Source: a virus
Length of the DNA stretch: 27,654 nucleotides
Direction: 5' to 3' (one strand)
IMG/VR virus record: IMGVR_UViG_3300023119_000095
Coordinates: 1-27,654 of that record
Shown here: in pieces, positions 1 to 4,611 of the stretch
How the letters are laid out: the number at the start of each line of letters is the position of its first letter
Numbering within the stretch: the first letter of the stretch is position 1
Program-made: the position numbers and the translations under genes
The notes under the pieces: model-generated
What the model was told of the DNA's origin: nothing
The model's database searches: none
What the model saw: only the letters and a program-made list of their open reading frames with translations

Positions 1-85
1 CAAGTACGGTACCGAGATGCCCAGCAACCAGCTGTTTGCGGACAAGTCGCTTGCATACTATGACATAGGTGCAAGCGAACACTAA
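1..85 (+). CDS. C-terminal end of an upstream gene (partial)
   Basis: An open frame enters from the left edge (first complete codon at position 2) and stops at TAA 83-85. Only 27 residues are visible, ending in SLAYYDIGASEH. The fragment has no recognisable motif, so no function can be given. It lies on the same strand as the amidotransferase gene and is separated from it by 69 bases that hold a repeated C-rich element, so the two may be separate transcription units. The frame is open across the whole fragment and codon use looks normal, but with so little sequence it could be a chance frame. Confidence 0.55.
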   Translation, partial: KYGTEMPSNQLFADKSLAYYDIGASEH

Positions 86-91
86 GTGTGG

Positions 92-135
92 GTGCGTCAA
101 TAGCACAAGCACTAGTACCCCCCCCCGAGTAGAAC
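92..135 (+). promoter_or_regulatory. C9 upstream element, copy 1
   Basis: The 18-base string CCCCCCCCCGAGTAGAAC lies at 118-135 and recurs exactly at 1411-1428. A second shared word, GTGCGTCAA, lies upstream of it at 92-100 and recurs at 1358-1366. The spacing between the two words differs: 17 bases here and 44 bases in the other copy. Both copies sit directly upstream of a ribosome binding site and a + strand start, here GAAAGGAG at 141-148 and ATG at 155. Placement resembles the start-associated sequences known in some actinophages, but the sequence is different and its function is unknown. It could be a promoter part, a translation element or a slippery tract. Confidence 0.6.
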
Positions 136-154
136 TAATAGAAAGGAGCCGCCT

Positions 155-1204
155 ATGTGTGGTATTGCAGGGTTCAGCTTGACACCCAATTCCAAAGTCA
201 AGTCCCGCCAGCTAGCTAACGCTATGTTGACGGCTATCGAAGACAGAGGCTACATGGCATCTGGCTTTGCCTATTCACATGACGGTGCTATGGGTTACCA
301 CTCAGCACCACAGCCCGGCAGTAGCTTGTCACTCAAGTTCATGCCTCGCAAAGCACGCACGGTTATCTTGCATACCCGTCTTGCTACCCACGGTTCAGTC
401 AATGACAACCGTAACAATCATCCAGTTATCTCGCCTGACGGCAACATTGCACTCGTACACAACGGTGTCATCTACAACCATGACCAAGTGCGTGAGACTA
501 TCTCATGCCAGTTGCCAGCTGTTGACACCAGTGTTATTCCAGCTACTATCGAGCAACACGGTATCTCTAGCCTTGACCGCCTTGACGGTGATGCAGCTAT
601 TGCATGGCTCGACAAGCGTGACCCTGACACCTTGCACCTTGCTAGGTATCAGCACTCACCGCTCTGTGTTGCACACATCGAGGACGGCTCGTTCGTCTTC
701 GCTAGTACCGAGCAGTTGCTATGGCGTGTACTTATTCAGCTTGACCTCGTGCCCACATGGATGCACGAGCCTAACGAGCTTGACTACTACACAATCAAGC
801 ACGGTGTTATCAACAGTACACAGATGCTACCCGAGCCACAGTTCTCAGGCTATGGCAACTACAACTACAACTACTACCGTCACCAGACTTCCGGTGCCAA
901 AGGCTCGGAGTCTGCCTACCTTGACAAGTACGACATGTGGGACGATGAGGAGGATTGGGAGTTCCCAAAAGTATTGGCTACCCCCGAGGTCTCTAGTCCT
1001 CCCAACAAGTATTGGATAGAGGTCAAGGAAGACATCGAGCAGGCCAGCAACTTCATCTACTACTCAGAAGAAGATAGAGAGTGGTGGGTCAACGAGCTAT
1101 ACTTCATAGCCCAAGAGCCAGGCGTCAGCCTGTTGGACTATGGCAATGTCACTAAGTCGGGCGACTTAGTGTCCACGAAGCACACGCATAGCGATGTGTT
1201 CTAA
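155..1204 (+). CDS. class II glutamine amidotransferase domain protein
   Basis: The protein has 349 residues. It starts MCGIAGF, so removal of Met would expose Cys2 as the N-terminal nucleophile of a class II (Ntn-hydrolase) glutaminase. The other family landmarks follow in order: HTRLATHG near 73-80 (substrate Arg), NHP near 88-90, HNG at 102-104 (oxyanion hole) and Asp124 in the AVDTS stretch. Known relatives (GlmS, PurF, AsnB) hydrolyse glutamine and pass ammonia to a second domain. Here the glutaminase fold ends around residue 200, and the remaining ~150 residues are acidic and rich in Tyr and Trp, unlike a sugar isomerase or phosphoribosyltransferase. The acceptor is therefore unknown and may be a separate protein or a nucleotide/DNA modification partner outside the window. 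The start is supported by GAAAGGAG at 141-148. The gene is followed by tandem hairpins. Confidence 0.85.
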   Translation: MCGIAGFSLTPNSKVKSRQLANAMLTAIEDRGYMASGFAYSHDGAMGYHSAPQPGSSLSLKFMPRKARTVILHTRLATHGSVNDNRNNHPVISPDGNIALVHNGVIYNHDQVRETISCQLPAVDTSVIPATIEQHGISSLDRLDGDAAIAWLDKRDPDTLHLARYQHSPLCVAHIEDGSFVFASTEQLLWRVLIQLDLVPTWMHEPNELDYYTIKHGVINSTQMLPEPQFSGYGNYNYNYYRHQTSGAKGSESAYLDKYDMWDDEEDWEFPKVLATPEVSSPPNKYWIEVKEDIEQASNFIYYSEEDREWWVNELYFIAQEPGVSLLDYGNVTKSGDLVSTKHTHSDVF

Positions 1205-1206
1205 CC

Positions 1207-1246
1207 ACAATCACAGGCACTTGTTGGGATTAGCAGCTGTGATTGT
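1207..1246 (+). terminator. hairpin directly after the amidotransferase gene
   Basis: ACAATCACAG (1207-1216) and CTGTGATTGT (1237-1246) are perfect 10-base inverted repeats around a 20-base loop, beginning two bases after the TAA stop. No T-run follows, so it is not a textbook intrinsic terminator. Actinobacteria often use hairpins without a U-tract, so a terminator or 3'-end stabiliser is a reasonable reading. Confidence 0.45.
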
Positions 1247-1249
1247 CAG

Positions 1250-1292
1250 CCTCACTACAGCAGTCTTTATCCTTTCTCCTGCTGTAGTGGGG
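1250..1292 (+). terminator. second tandem hairpin, possible terminator
   Basis: CACTACAGCAG (1253-1263) pairs perfectly with CTGCTGTAGTG (1279-1289). The stem extends outward to 1250/1292 with one G-U pair, giving about 14 pairs and a 15-base pyrimidine-rich loop. It lies three bases after the first hairpin. As before there is no T-run downstream (GGCACCCC follows). Two strong tandem stems after a gene suggest a double terminator or a processed structured RNA. Confidence 0.45.
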
Positions 1293-1311
1293 CACCCCAA
1301 TAATTAGAACT

Positions 1312-1342
1312 CTAGCTAGGTATCTAGACACTGCCTAGTTAG
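1312..1342 (+). other. third hairpin, CTAG-rich
   Basis: CTAGCTAGG (1312-1320) pairs with CCTAGTTAG (1334-1342), nine pairs with one G-U, around a 13-base loop. Four CTAG tetramers occur at 1312, 1316, 1324 and 1335. A smaller stem, GCCTGCG/CGCAAGGC with one bulged base (1382-1399), lies further on, just before the second C9 element. The whole 1205-1441 gap (237 bases) holds no convincing coding frame and no tRNA fold that I can make out; it is best described as structured non-coding sequence. Its role is unknown. Confidence 0.4.
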
Positions 1343-1357
1343 CGTGCGGTGGCTTGA

Positions 1358-1428
1358 GTGCGTCAAACTAAAGCAAGTCCTGCCTGCGGTACGCAAGGCC
1401 CAGGTGGGCACCCCCCCCCGAGTAGAAC
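1358..1428 (+). promoter_or_regulatory. C9 upstream element, copy 2
   Basis: GTGCGTCAA at 1358-1366 and CCCCCCCCCGAGTAGAAC at 1411-1428 match copy 1 exactly, with a 44-base spacer that contains a small stem-loop at 1382-1399. An AGGAG ribosome binding site (1429-1433) follows at once, then the ATG of the first small gene at 1442. A GTG inside the GTGCGTCAA word opens a longer frame into the gene, but the peptide it would add is just the translated repeat and spacer, so that start is rejected. Confidence 0.6.
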
Positions 1429-1441
1429 AGGAGTATTACCA

Positions 1442-1660
1442 ATGCAGATGTTTCATTTCAAAGTAATCAAGACGACTGTCCTCTTAGAGGACATAAGTGG
1501 AGAGAATTACGATGATGCCGTAAATACACTTGAAGCTAGGCTAAAGAACTACAAGTCCTACGACCGCTTCAAGGACACCGAATGGGATTACCACCTAATG
1601 AGCTCCAACCCAATGGAGCTAAATGAAGAACTACACATGTGGACGGAGGTAAAGCAGTGA
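1442..1660 (+). CDS. small hypothetical phage protein (72 aa)
   Basis: I do not recognise this protein. It begins MQMFHFKVIKTT and has an apparent beta-strand start followed by a helix (YDDAVNTLEARLKNY), then an acidic, Trp-containing tail. The layout of strand, strand, 'xxAxxxLE' helix is loosely similar to the small DpnD/PcfM-like proteins downstream, but identity is too low to claim homology. The ATG at 1442 is chosen because AGGAG lies eight bases upstream. The GTG at 1358 in the same frame lies in a regulatory repeat. It is the first gene of the tiny-gene cassette and its TGA stop overlaps the next start (GTGA). Confidence 0.7.
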   Translation: MQMFHFKVIKTTVLLEDISGENYDDAVNTLEARLKNYKSYDRFKDTEWDYHLMSSNPMELNEELHMWTEVKQ

Positions 1661-1887
1661 AAAAAATCACAGGCTTTGGCCTCAACGTCTGGATGAAAGT
1701 ACCCAACACTTGGGCTATGGCTGTCTACCCCGATTATGACGGCCGCACAGATTCAGATACATGGCTAACAGTAGAAGCTACCCACGACAGAGTTGCCCGC
1801 TATCTAGAGATAGCTGACGATGACGATTGGTGGGTATACGACAAAGACCCACAGTTTCACTACATCTTGTGGGGAGAGGAGAAATAA
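1657..1887 (+). CDS. small acidic hypothetical protein (76 aa)
   Basis: Unrecognised protein rich in Trp, Tyr and Asp: the motifs LNVWMKVPNTWAMAVYP and a central EIADDDDWWVYD run are notable. There is no signal peptide or membrane segment. GTG 1657 is chosen because GGAGG (1645-1649) lies seven bases upstream and because the start overlaps the previous stop as GTGA, indicating coupled translation. An in-frame GTG at 1639 would place the ribosome binding site inside the gene. Small, acidic, aromatic-rich early phage proteins often bind host proteins, but that is only an analogy here. The stop TAA overlaps the next ATG. Confidence 0.7.
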   Translation: MKKITGFGLNVWMKVPNTWAMAVYPDYDGRTDSDTWLTVEATHDRVARYLEIADDDDWWVYDKDPQFHYILWGEEK

Positions 1888-2060
1888 TGGCAACATTCAC
1901 AATCAAGATTGAGCAGATTGACAACGGCTTTGTTGTCGTAGATGCTGAGTCACGACAAGAAGCAAAAGATAAAGCCAGGGAGCTTTGGTATGAAGGCGTG
2001 ACCAATTGGACAGACGGCGACATCAAGCTCTCAGTAGCAGAGGAGGAGACAGTTGGGTAG
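1887..2060 (+). CDS. DpnD/PcfM-like small protein (57 aa)
   Basis: The sequence MATFTIKIEQIDNG, then VVVDAES, then QEAKDKARELWYEG and a final acidic strand fits the DpnD/PcfM-like pattern: strand, strand, 'A.s..EA...A' helix, 'D' strand. The biochemical role of that family is unclear. ATG 1887 forms a TAATG overlap with the previous stop and has a purine-rich GGGGAGAGGAG ribosome binding region just upstream; a longer frame from 1827 would overlap the preceding gene by 60 bases. A diverged paralogue appears to lie at 2626-2823. Family assignment is from pattern memory and is moderate. Confidence 0.65.
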   Translation: MATFTIKIEQIDNGFVVVDAESRQEAKDKARELWYEGVTNWTDGDIKLSVAEEETVG

Positions 2061-2157
2061 CCAGTATGAAGAAGATGAGGTAAACAGCCTGCACGAGTTT
2101 ATGCGAGAAGAAGCTGAAGCTCGTGAAAATGAAGATGAGCTAGAGGAGGAGGAGTAG
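2053..2157 (+). CDS. 34-residue acidic small ORF with strong RBS
   Basis: This frame begins at TTG 2053, six bases after AGGAGG (2041-2046), and ends at TAG 2155-2157. The peptide is extremely acidic: it starts GSQYEEDEVNSLHEF after the initiator and ends in a run of Glu, with MREEAEARENED between, probably a single charged helix. It overlaps the previous gene's 3' end by eight bases and its stop shares a base with the next GTG, so it fills exactly the space between two coupled neighbours. That placement and the strong ribosome binding site are the main support; the peptide alone is too short and too low in complexity to identify. Confidence 0.5.
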   Translation: MGSQYEEDEVNSLHEFMREEAEARENEDELEEEE

Positions 2158-2414
2158 TGCATAGATTTGTGTACCCCAAGATAGATGACGGGCCTGTCGA
2201 GGTCGAGTGCATCCACAATCGTGAGCTAGTCAAGACGGTTGACACCTCGCAACTATTCTTTGCTTTTGGCGAAGACTTCAACAAAAAGTTTGATATTGAC
2301 ACGAGGGCTGGTGAGCTGGCAGTATACTCACCAACCTTTGAAGAAGAACTCGGGTGTGCGTGGGTCGCTCAAGCATCCGATTTTATTGATAGCGACACAA
2401 GGAGACAAGAATGA
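2157..2414 (+). CDS. small hypothetical protein (85 aa)
   Basis: Unrecognised. It begins at GTG 2157, which shares its G with the TAG of the 34-residue frame, and lies just behind a GAGGAGGAGGAG purine tract that can act as ribosome binding site while also encoding the Glu run of its neighbour. The protein has alternating hydrophobic strands (VHRFVYPKID, LVKTVDTSQLFFAFG) and an acidic C-terminal half ending DSDTRRQE. It has one Cys and no metal motif or membrane segment. The TGA stop overlaps the next ATG (ATGA), so it belongs to the same coupled operon. Confidence 0.65.
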   Translation: MHRFVYPKIDDGPVEVECIHNRELVKTVDTSQLFFAFGEDFNKKFDIDTRAGELAVYSPTFEEELGCAWVAQASDFIDSDTRRQE

Positions 2415-2626
2415 CCAAGGGATACAAGAAGGTAGCTAAGTTCAACATTGAGCTACCGGACATTTGGCACCTCGGTCACCGCAAGGTTGGTAAGGCAGAG
2501 ACCTTGGCAATCATTAGCGGTGTTCGACCTGTCAAGGTTATGTTCACCAGCAAGGACGGCATCAGCGTACTCAAGGCTGAGGACGACACCTACTACACCA
2601 CCTCAGACCGCAGGCTAATTGTCTAA
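2411..2626 (+). CDS. small basic hypothetical protein (71 aa)
   Basis: Unrecognised. Unlike its neighbours it is basic, with Lys/Arg-rich segments (MTKGYKKVAKFNIEL at the start, TSDRRLIV at the end) and a probable beta-rich core (VRPVKVMFTSKDGISVLKAEDDTYYTT). This strand pattern is compatible with a small SH3-like or OB-like barrel that could bind nucleic acid, but no specific family is evident. GGAGACAAGA upstream supplies the ribosome binding site, the ATG overlaps the previous TGA, and the TAA overlaps the following ATG as TAATG. Confidence 0.65.
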   Translation: MTKGYKKVAKFNIELPDIWHLGHRKVGKAETLAIISGVRPVKVMFTSKDGISVLKAEDDTYYTTSDRRLIV

Positions 2627-2823
2627 TGCCGAGGTTCGAGGTAACTCTTACCGAAGATGTTTACCACACCATTGTCGTGGAGGCAGCCACCAAGAGCGTG
2701 GCTGCTGACATGGCATGGGAGATAATGCAGACTGAAGGTAAGGACAAGTTCAAGTCAGACGATTCGGAGTTTCAGGAGTATGCCCACATTGAAGAACTCG
2801 AAGACGAAGAAGCCTACAGCTAG
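2626..2823 (+). CDS. DpnD/PcfM-like small protein, paralogue (65 aa)
   Basis: The N-terminal half (MPRFEVTLTEDVYHTIVVEAATKSVAADMAWEI, shown here only as its pattern F.V.L.E...VVEA...A.dmA) lines up with the 1887-2060 product at Phe4, the two strands, the VV-x-A motif and the following Ala-rich helix. The C-terminal half is more acidic (SDDSEF, EELEDEEAYS). The two genes therefore look like a diverged tandem family. ATG 2626 overlaps the previous TAA. Function is unknown; the alignment by eye is suggestive, not decisive. Confidence 0.65.
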   Translation: MPRFEVTLTEDVYHTIVVEAATKSVAADMAWEIMQTEGKDKFKSDDSEFQEYAHIEELEDEEAYS

Positions 2824-2983
2824 CTTCACGAGCTACCGCACGCTAGAGCGTGCAGTCAAGTTCATCTTTCCAGATGCAATTTTGACTACTGACCAAGATG
2901 GTGAGATAATCATTCTCACAGGCTATAAGGAGAAAAAAGATGGAAGAGTCAGAGCCTACGACTACCTCCCCAAAAAGGTTTGA
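2780..2983 (+). CDS. small hypothetical protein (about 64-67 aa)
   Basis: Unrecognised. The informative part begins after the overlap with the preceding gene: SFTSYRTLERAVKFIFPDAI, then a DQDGEIIILTGY strand-turn-strand and a basic C-terminus (YKEKKDGRVRAYDYLPKKV). The start is uncertain: ATG 2780 is only one base from AGGAG (2774-2778), whereas TTG 2789 has a ten-base spacing from it. Either way it overlaps the preceding gene by 35-44 bases. The strand-turn 'DG' and positive tail could suit a nucleic-acid or protein adaptor, but this is not evidence of function. Confidence 0.55.
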   Translation: MPTLKNSKTKKPTASFTSYRTLERAVKFIFPDAILTTDQDGEIIILTGYKEKKDGRVRAYDYLPKKV

Positions 2984-3203
2984 GTACTCAGTAAATACCA
3001 TTTACTCTGTTCACGCCGATGATGGCAGGACAGCTGACAAGCTGTTCGAAGATGCCAGGGATAGACAAATCTTTACTGACCAGGTAATCATTGCTCAAGA
3101 GATTGTCCGCAGGCTTGAGGAAATACCAGACGGAGGTGAAAGACATTGGGTATGGAACAACACCCTAGCGAAGTGGGAGCTAACGAGGTACAGCATGAGC
3201 TAA
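2940..3203 (+). CDS. small hypothetical protein (87 aa)
   Basis: Unrecognised. AAGGAG at 2928-2933 precedes ATG 2940. After a Ser/Thr/Pro-rich leader the protein has a strand pair and helix (FEYSVNTIYSVHADD, then TADKLFEDARDR), which again recalls the two-strand-plus-helix plan of the DpnD-like neighbours. A long helix (VIIAQEIVRRLEEI) and a C-terminal block, RHWVWNNTLAKWELTRYS, follow. That last block reads like a small beta-hairpin with Trp residues. It overlaps the preceding gene by 44 bases and its TAA overlaps the ATG of the helix-turn-helix gene. Confidence 0.6.
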   Translation: MEESEPTTTSPKRFEYSVNTIYSVHADDGRTADKLFEDARDRQIFTDQVIIAQEIVRRLEEIPDGGERHWVWNNTLAKWELTRYSMS

Positions 3204-3382
3204 TGACTTCAGCCGAAGTTAGTGCCTACCTAGGCGTCACGCTCAACACGCTACAAAAGTGGCGTAGCCGTAACCGTGGCCCCAAATACTTCAAATACGG
3301 CGGTGCCAACAGTGCTGCCGTTCGATATGACAAGAAAGATGTGGAGCTTTACCGGACTTCACACACGATTCCAACTAAATAA
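3203..3382 (+). CDS. excisionase-like helix-turn-helix protein (59 aa)
   Basis: MTSAEVSAYLGVTLNTLQKW is a MerR/excisionase (HTH_17) DNA-binding core: helix, turn at LGVT, and recognition helix ending in KWR. It is followed by a wing-like RNRGPKYFKYGG and a VRYDKKDVELY strand, the usual ending of this family. Such proteins act as phage repressors, excisionases or recombination directionality factors. No integrase is visible, so a transcriptional role for this operon is as likely. ATG 3203 is chosen because it forms the TAATG junction seen at neighbouring genes and fits the domain start; a TTG at 3146 with GGAGG upstream would add 19 residues. Confidence 0.75.
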   Translation: MTSAEVSAYLGVTLNTLQKWRSRNRGPKYFKYGGANSAAVRYDKKDVELYRTSHTIPTK

Positions 3383-3390
3383 GGAGACAG

Positions 3391-3657
3391 ATGCGCAAGA
3401 ACAAGTACAAACTTAGTAAGAAAGATAGCGACACCGCCAGGAGCATAGTCGCGGAGATTGCCGTCAGGTACGACATTGACACCGACCGCATTACCTCAAC
3501 GATAGCGGTGAGACGTGACATTGAGGACGATGAGCTTATGTTGCGCATTGGACAACAGGTGCAGAAGTGCATGGTTACAGTGATGCCTTCTTTCAAGGAA
3601 AAGATGGAGCTTATCGACAGCATGCTTGCCAAGATGCCAGATGCCGAAGATAGCTAA
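3391..3657 (+). CDS. hypothetical helical protein (88 aa)
   Basis: Unrecognised. AAGGAG at 3381-3386 with a four-base spacer defines ATG 3391. The protein starts with a basic stretch (MRKNKYKLSKKDS), then appears largely helical (TARSIVAEIAVRYDI, MLRIGQQVQKCMVTV, FKEKMELIDSMLAKM) and ends with an acidic tail. There is a single Cys. It directly precedes the WhiB-like gene, and its stop overlaps the likely WhiB-like start by 17 bases, so the two are probably co-translated. Confidence 0.65.
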   Translation: MRKNKYKLSKKDSDTARSIVAEIAVRYDIDTDRITSTIAVRRDIEDDELMLRIGQQVQKCMVTVMPSFKEKMELIDSMLAKMPDAEDS

Positions 3658-4003
3658 GGCTTTCCTCCGTACTCGGCGTCACTATGAAATGTGGCAAGAG
3701 CTGCAGGATGCCATTGACGAGGCCCCCGAGCAGGTGCCCTGCACCAGCTACCCAGACCTCTTCTTTGGTGACGATTGGAACTCAGCAATTTCAGACTTAC
3801 GCATGGCTAAGAACATGTGCAAGAGGTGTCCTATAATGCTGCAGTGCGCCCAGTACGGACTAGAGGCAGAAGAAGAACACGGCGTTTGGGGTGGACTCAC
3901 CCCACTAGACAGAAAGAAACTCAGAAGACAACATGGCTCCTACGGGCAAGCTTCCAAAAATATCTCACTTCGTTTTAGACAGTCTAGGAGAGATGGGCTT
4001 TAG
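3641..4003 (+). CDS. WhiB-like iron-sulfur transcription regulator
   Basis: The four Wbl cysteines are present with the family spacing: C34, then C60-x2-C63 (MCKRC) and C69 (LQC), followed by the GVWGGLT turn and a basic tail (DRKKLRRQHG) that binds DNA. These proteins carry a 4Fe-4S cluster and in Actinobacteria interact with the primary sigma factor. Phage copies can down-regulate host whiB genes and affect superinfection. At about 120 residues it is a normal length. The start is uncertain: ATG 3641 overlaps the previous gene by 17 bases, while TTG 3626 or ATG 3689 are possible, and none has a good ribosome binding site. The 3' end overlaps the next gene by 71 bases. This gene is the best clue to an actinobacterial host. 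Confidence 0.88.
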   Translation: MPKIAKAFLRTRRHYEMWQELQDAIDEAPEQVPCTSYPDLFFGDDWNSAISDLRMAKNMCKRCPIMLQCAQYGLEAEEEHGVWGGLTPLDRKKLRRQHGSYGQASKNISLRFRQSRRDGL

Positions 4004-4313
4004 GCCAATCTCAGGGAGACCCTATGAATTTATTGGCACGGTCAAATCACAGTCCAGCGATTACGACATGGCTGCTTTGTTGACAGTGATGCCACTAAAG
4101 CTTCAGAATGATACATATGTTATCTCTCTGGAGATGAACGGAGAACAAATGGTCAAGTCACGGCTAGCAAAGCTAGATGACATAGCAAACCTCGTTGGCT
4201 ATGCTGGCGTGATGAAGGACATTTTGTCCACGGTTGACGGAAAGGAGAATGATGCCAACCATAAAAGAAGCAACCAAGGTGGCGGCCACCCCACAAACGG
4301 TGGTGCCAAGTAA
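3933..4313 (+). CDS. hypothetical protein (126 aa)
   Basis: Unrecognised. The middle of the protein has a beta-rich, plausible fold (RPYEFIGTVKSQSS, AALLTVMPLKL, TYVISLEMNGEQM) followed by a helix (RLAKLDDIANLVGY). The C-terminal 21 residues are Gly/Asn-rich and lie over the start of the next gene. The N-terminus overlaps the WhiB-like gene by 71 bases; an ATG at 3993 would reduce this to 11 bases, but its AGGAG is only two bases away. Long overlaps at both ends make the exact limits uncertain, although the central part is not shared with any other credible frame. Confidence 0.6.
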   Translation: MAPTGKLPKISHFVLDSLGEMGFRPISGRPYEFIGTVKSQSSDYDMAALLTVMPLKLQNDTYVISLEMNGEQMVKSRLAKLDDIANLVGYAGVMKDILSTVDGKENDANHKRSNQGGGHPTNGGAK

Positions 4314-4611
4314 CAAGGCCACCATGGTCAAGAACCTAATCAAGCAGTACAAGCAGCTTGGTGAGGAAGAAACTAAGATTCAGGAGTCTCGTGCTGCAGT
4401 GCGCGAGATGCTTGTCAACATGTTTGAGGAGGGTGCGGGTGAGCTGGTCGTAGGCAAGAAGGCTTACGCCACGCTCGCAAAGGAGAACCGCACTCTCCTC
4501 AATACAGCTCTTATCAAGAAGAGCTTCCCCCAAGAGAAGTTCTCGGACTTCTACGTGGACAGCCAAGTGACCGTGCTTCGTCTTACCAAAGAGGCGAGGT
4601 CACTTAGCTAA
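4252..4611 (+). CDS. hypothetical coiled-coil protein (119 aa)
   Basis: Unrecognised. The N-terminus is a flexible Thr/Val/Pro-rich stretch, then NLIKQYKQLGEEETKIQESR and the following residues form a helix with heptad-like hydrophobic spacing (roughly residues 28-60). A compact C-terminal part contains LVVGKKAYATL and a YVDSQVTVLRL strand pair. ATG 4252 has AAGGAG at 4242-4247. Its TAA overlaps the helicase ATG, so it is likely produced with the helicase and might be an accessory factor for replication. It overlaps the preceding gene by 62 bases. Confidence 0.7.
   Translation: MPTIKEATKVAATPQTVVPSNKATMVKNLIKQYKQLGEEETKIQESRAAVREMLVNMFEEGAGELVVGKKAYATLAKENRTLLNTALIKKSFPQEKFSDFYVDSQVTVLRLTKEARSLS

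Noticed and set aside
267-1019. A 250-codon open frame overlapping the amidotransferase gene in another frame
   Set aside because: It has no ribosome binding site, a skewed Thr/Ser/Leu composition, and lies entirely inside a gene with clear catalytic motifs. It is a frame shadow.
1358-1441. Extension of the first small gene to an upstream GTG
   Set aside because: The added residues are the translation of the repeated GTGCGTCAA word and the C9 element. A good AGGAG lies before ATG 1442.
1205-1441. tRNA or attachment site in the structured gap
   Set aside because: The stems do not form a cloverleaf, no T-loop sequence is present, and there is no integrase or direct repeat pair suggesting an att core.
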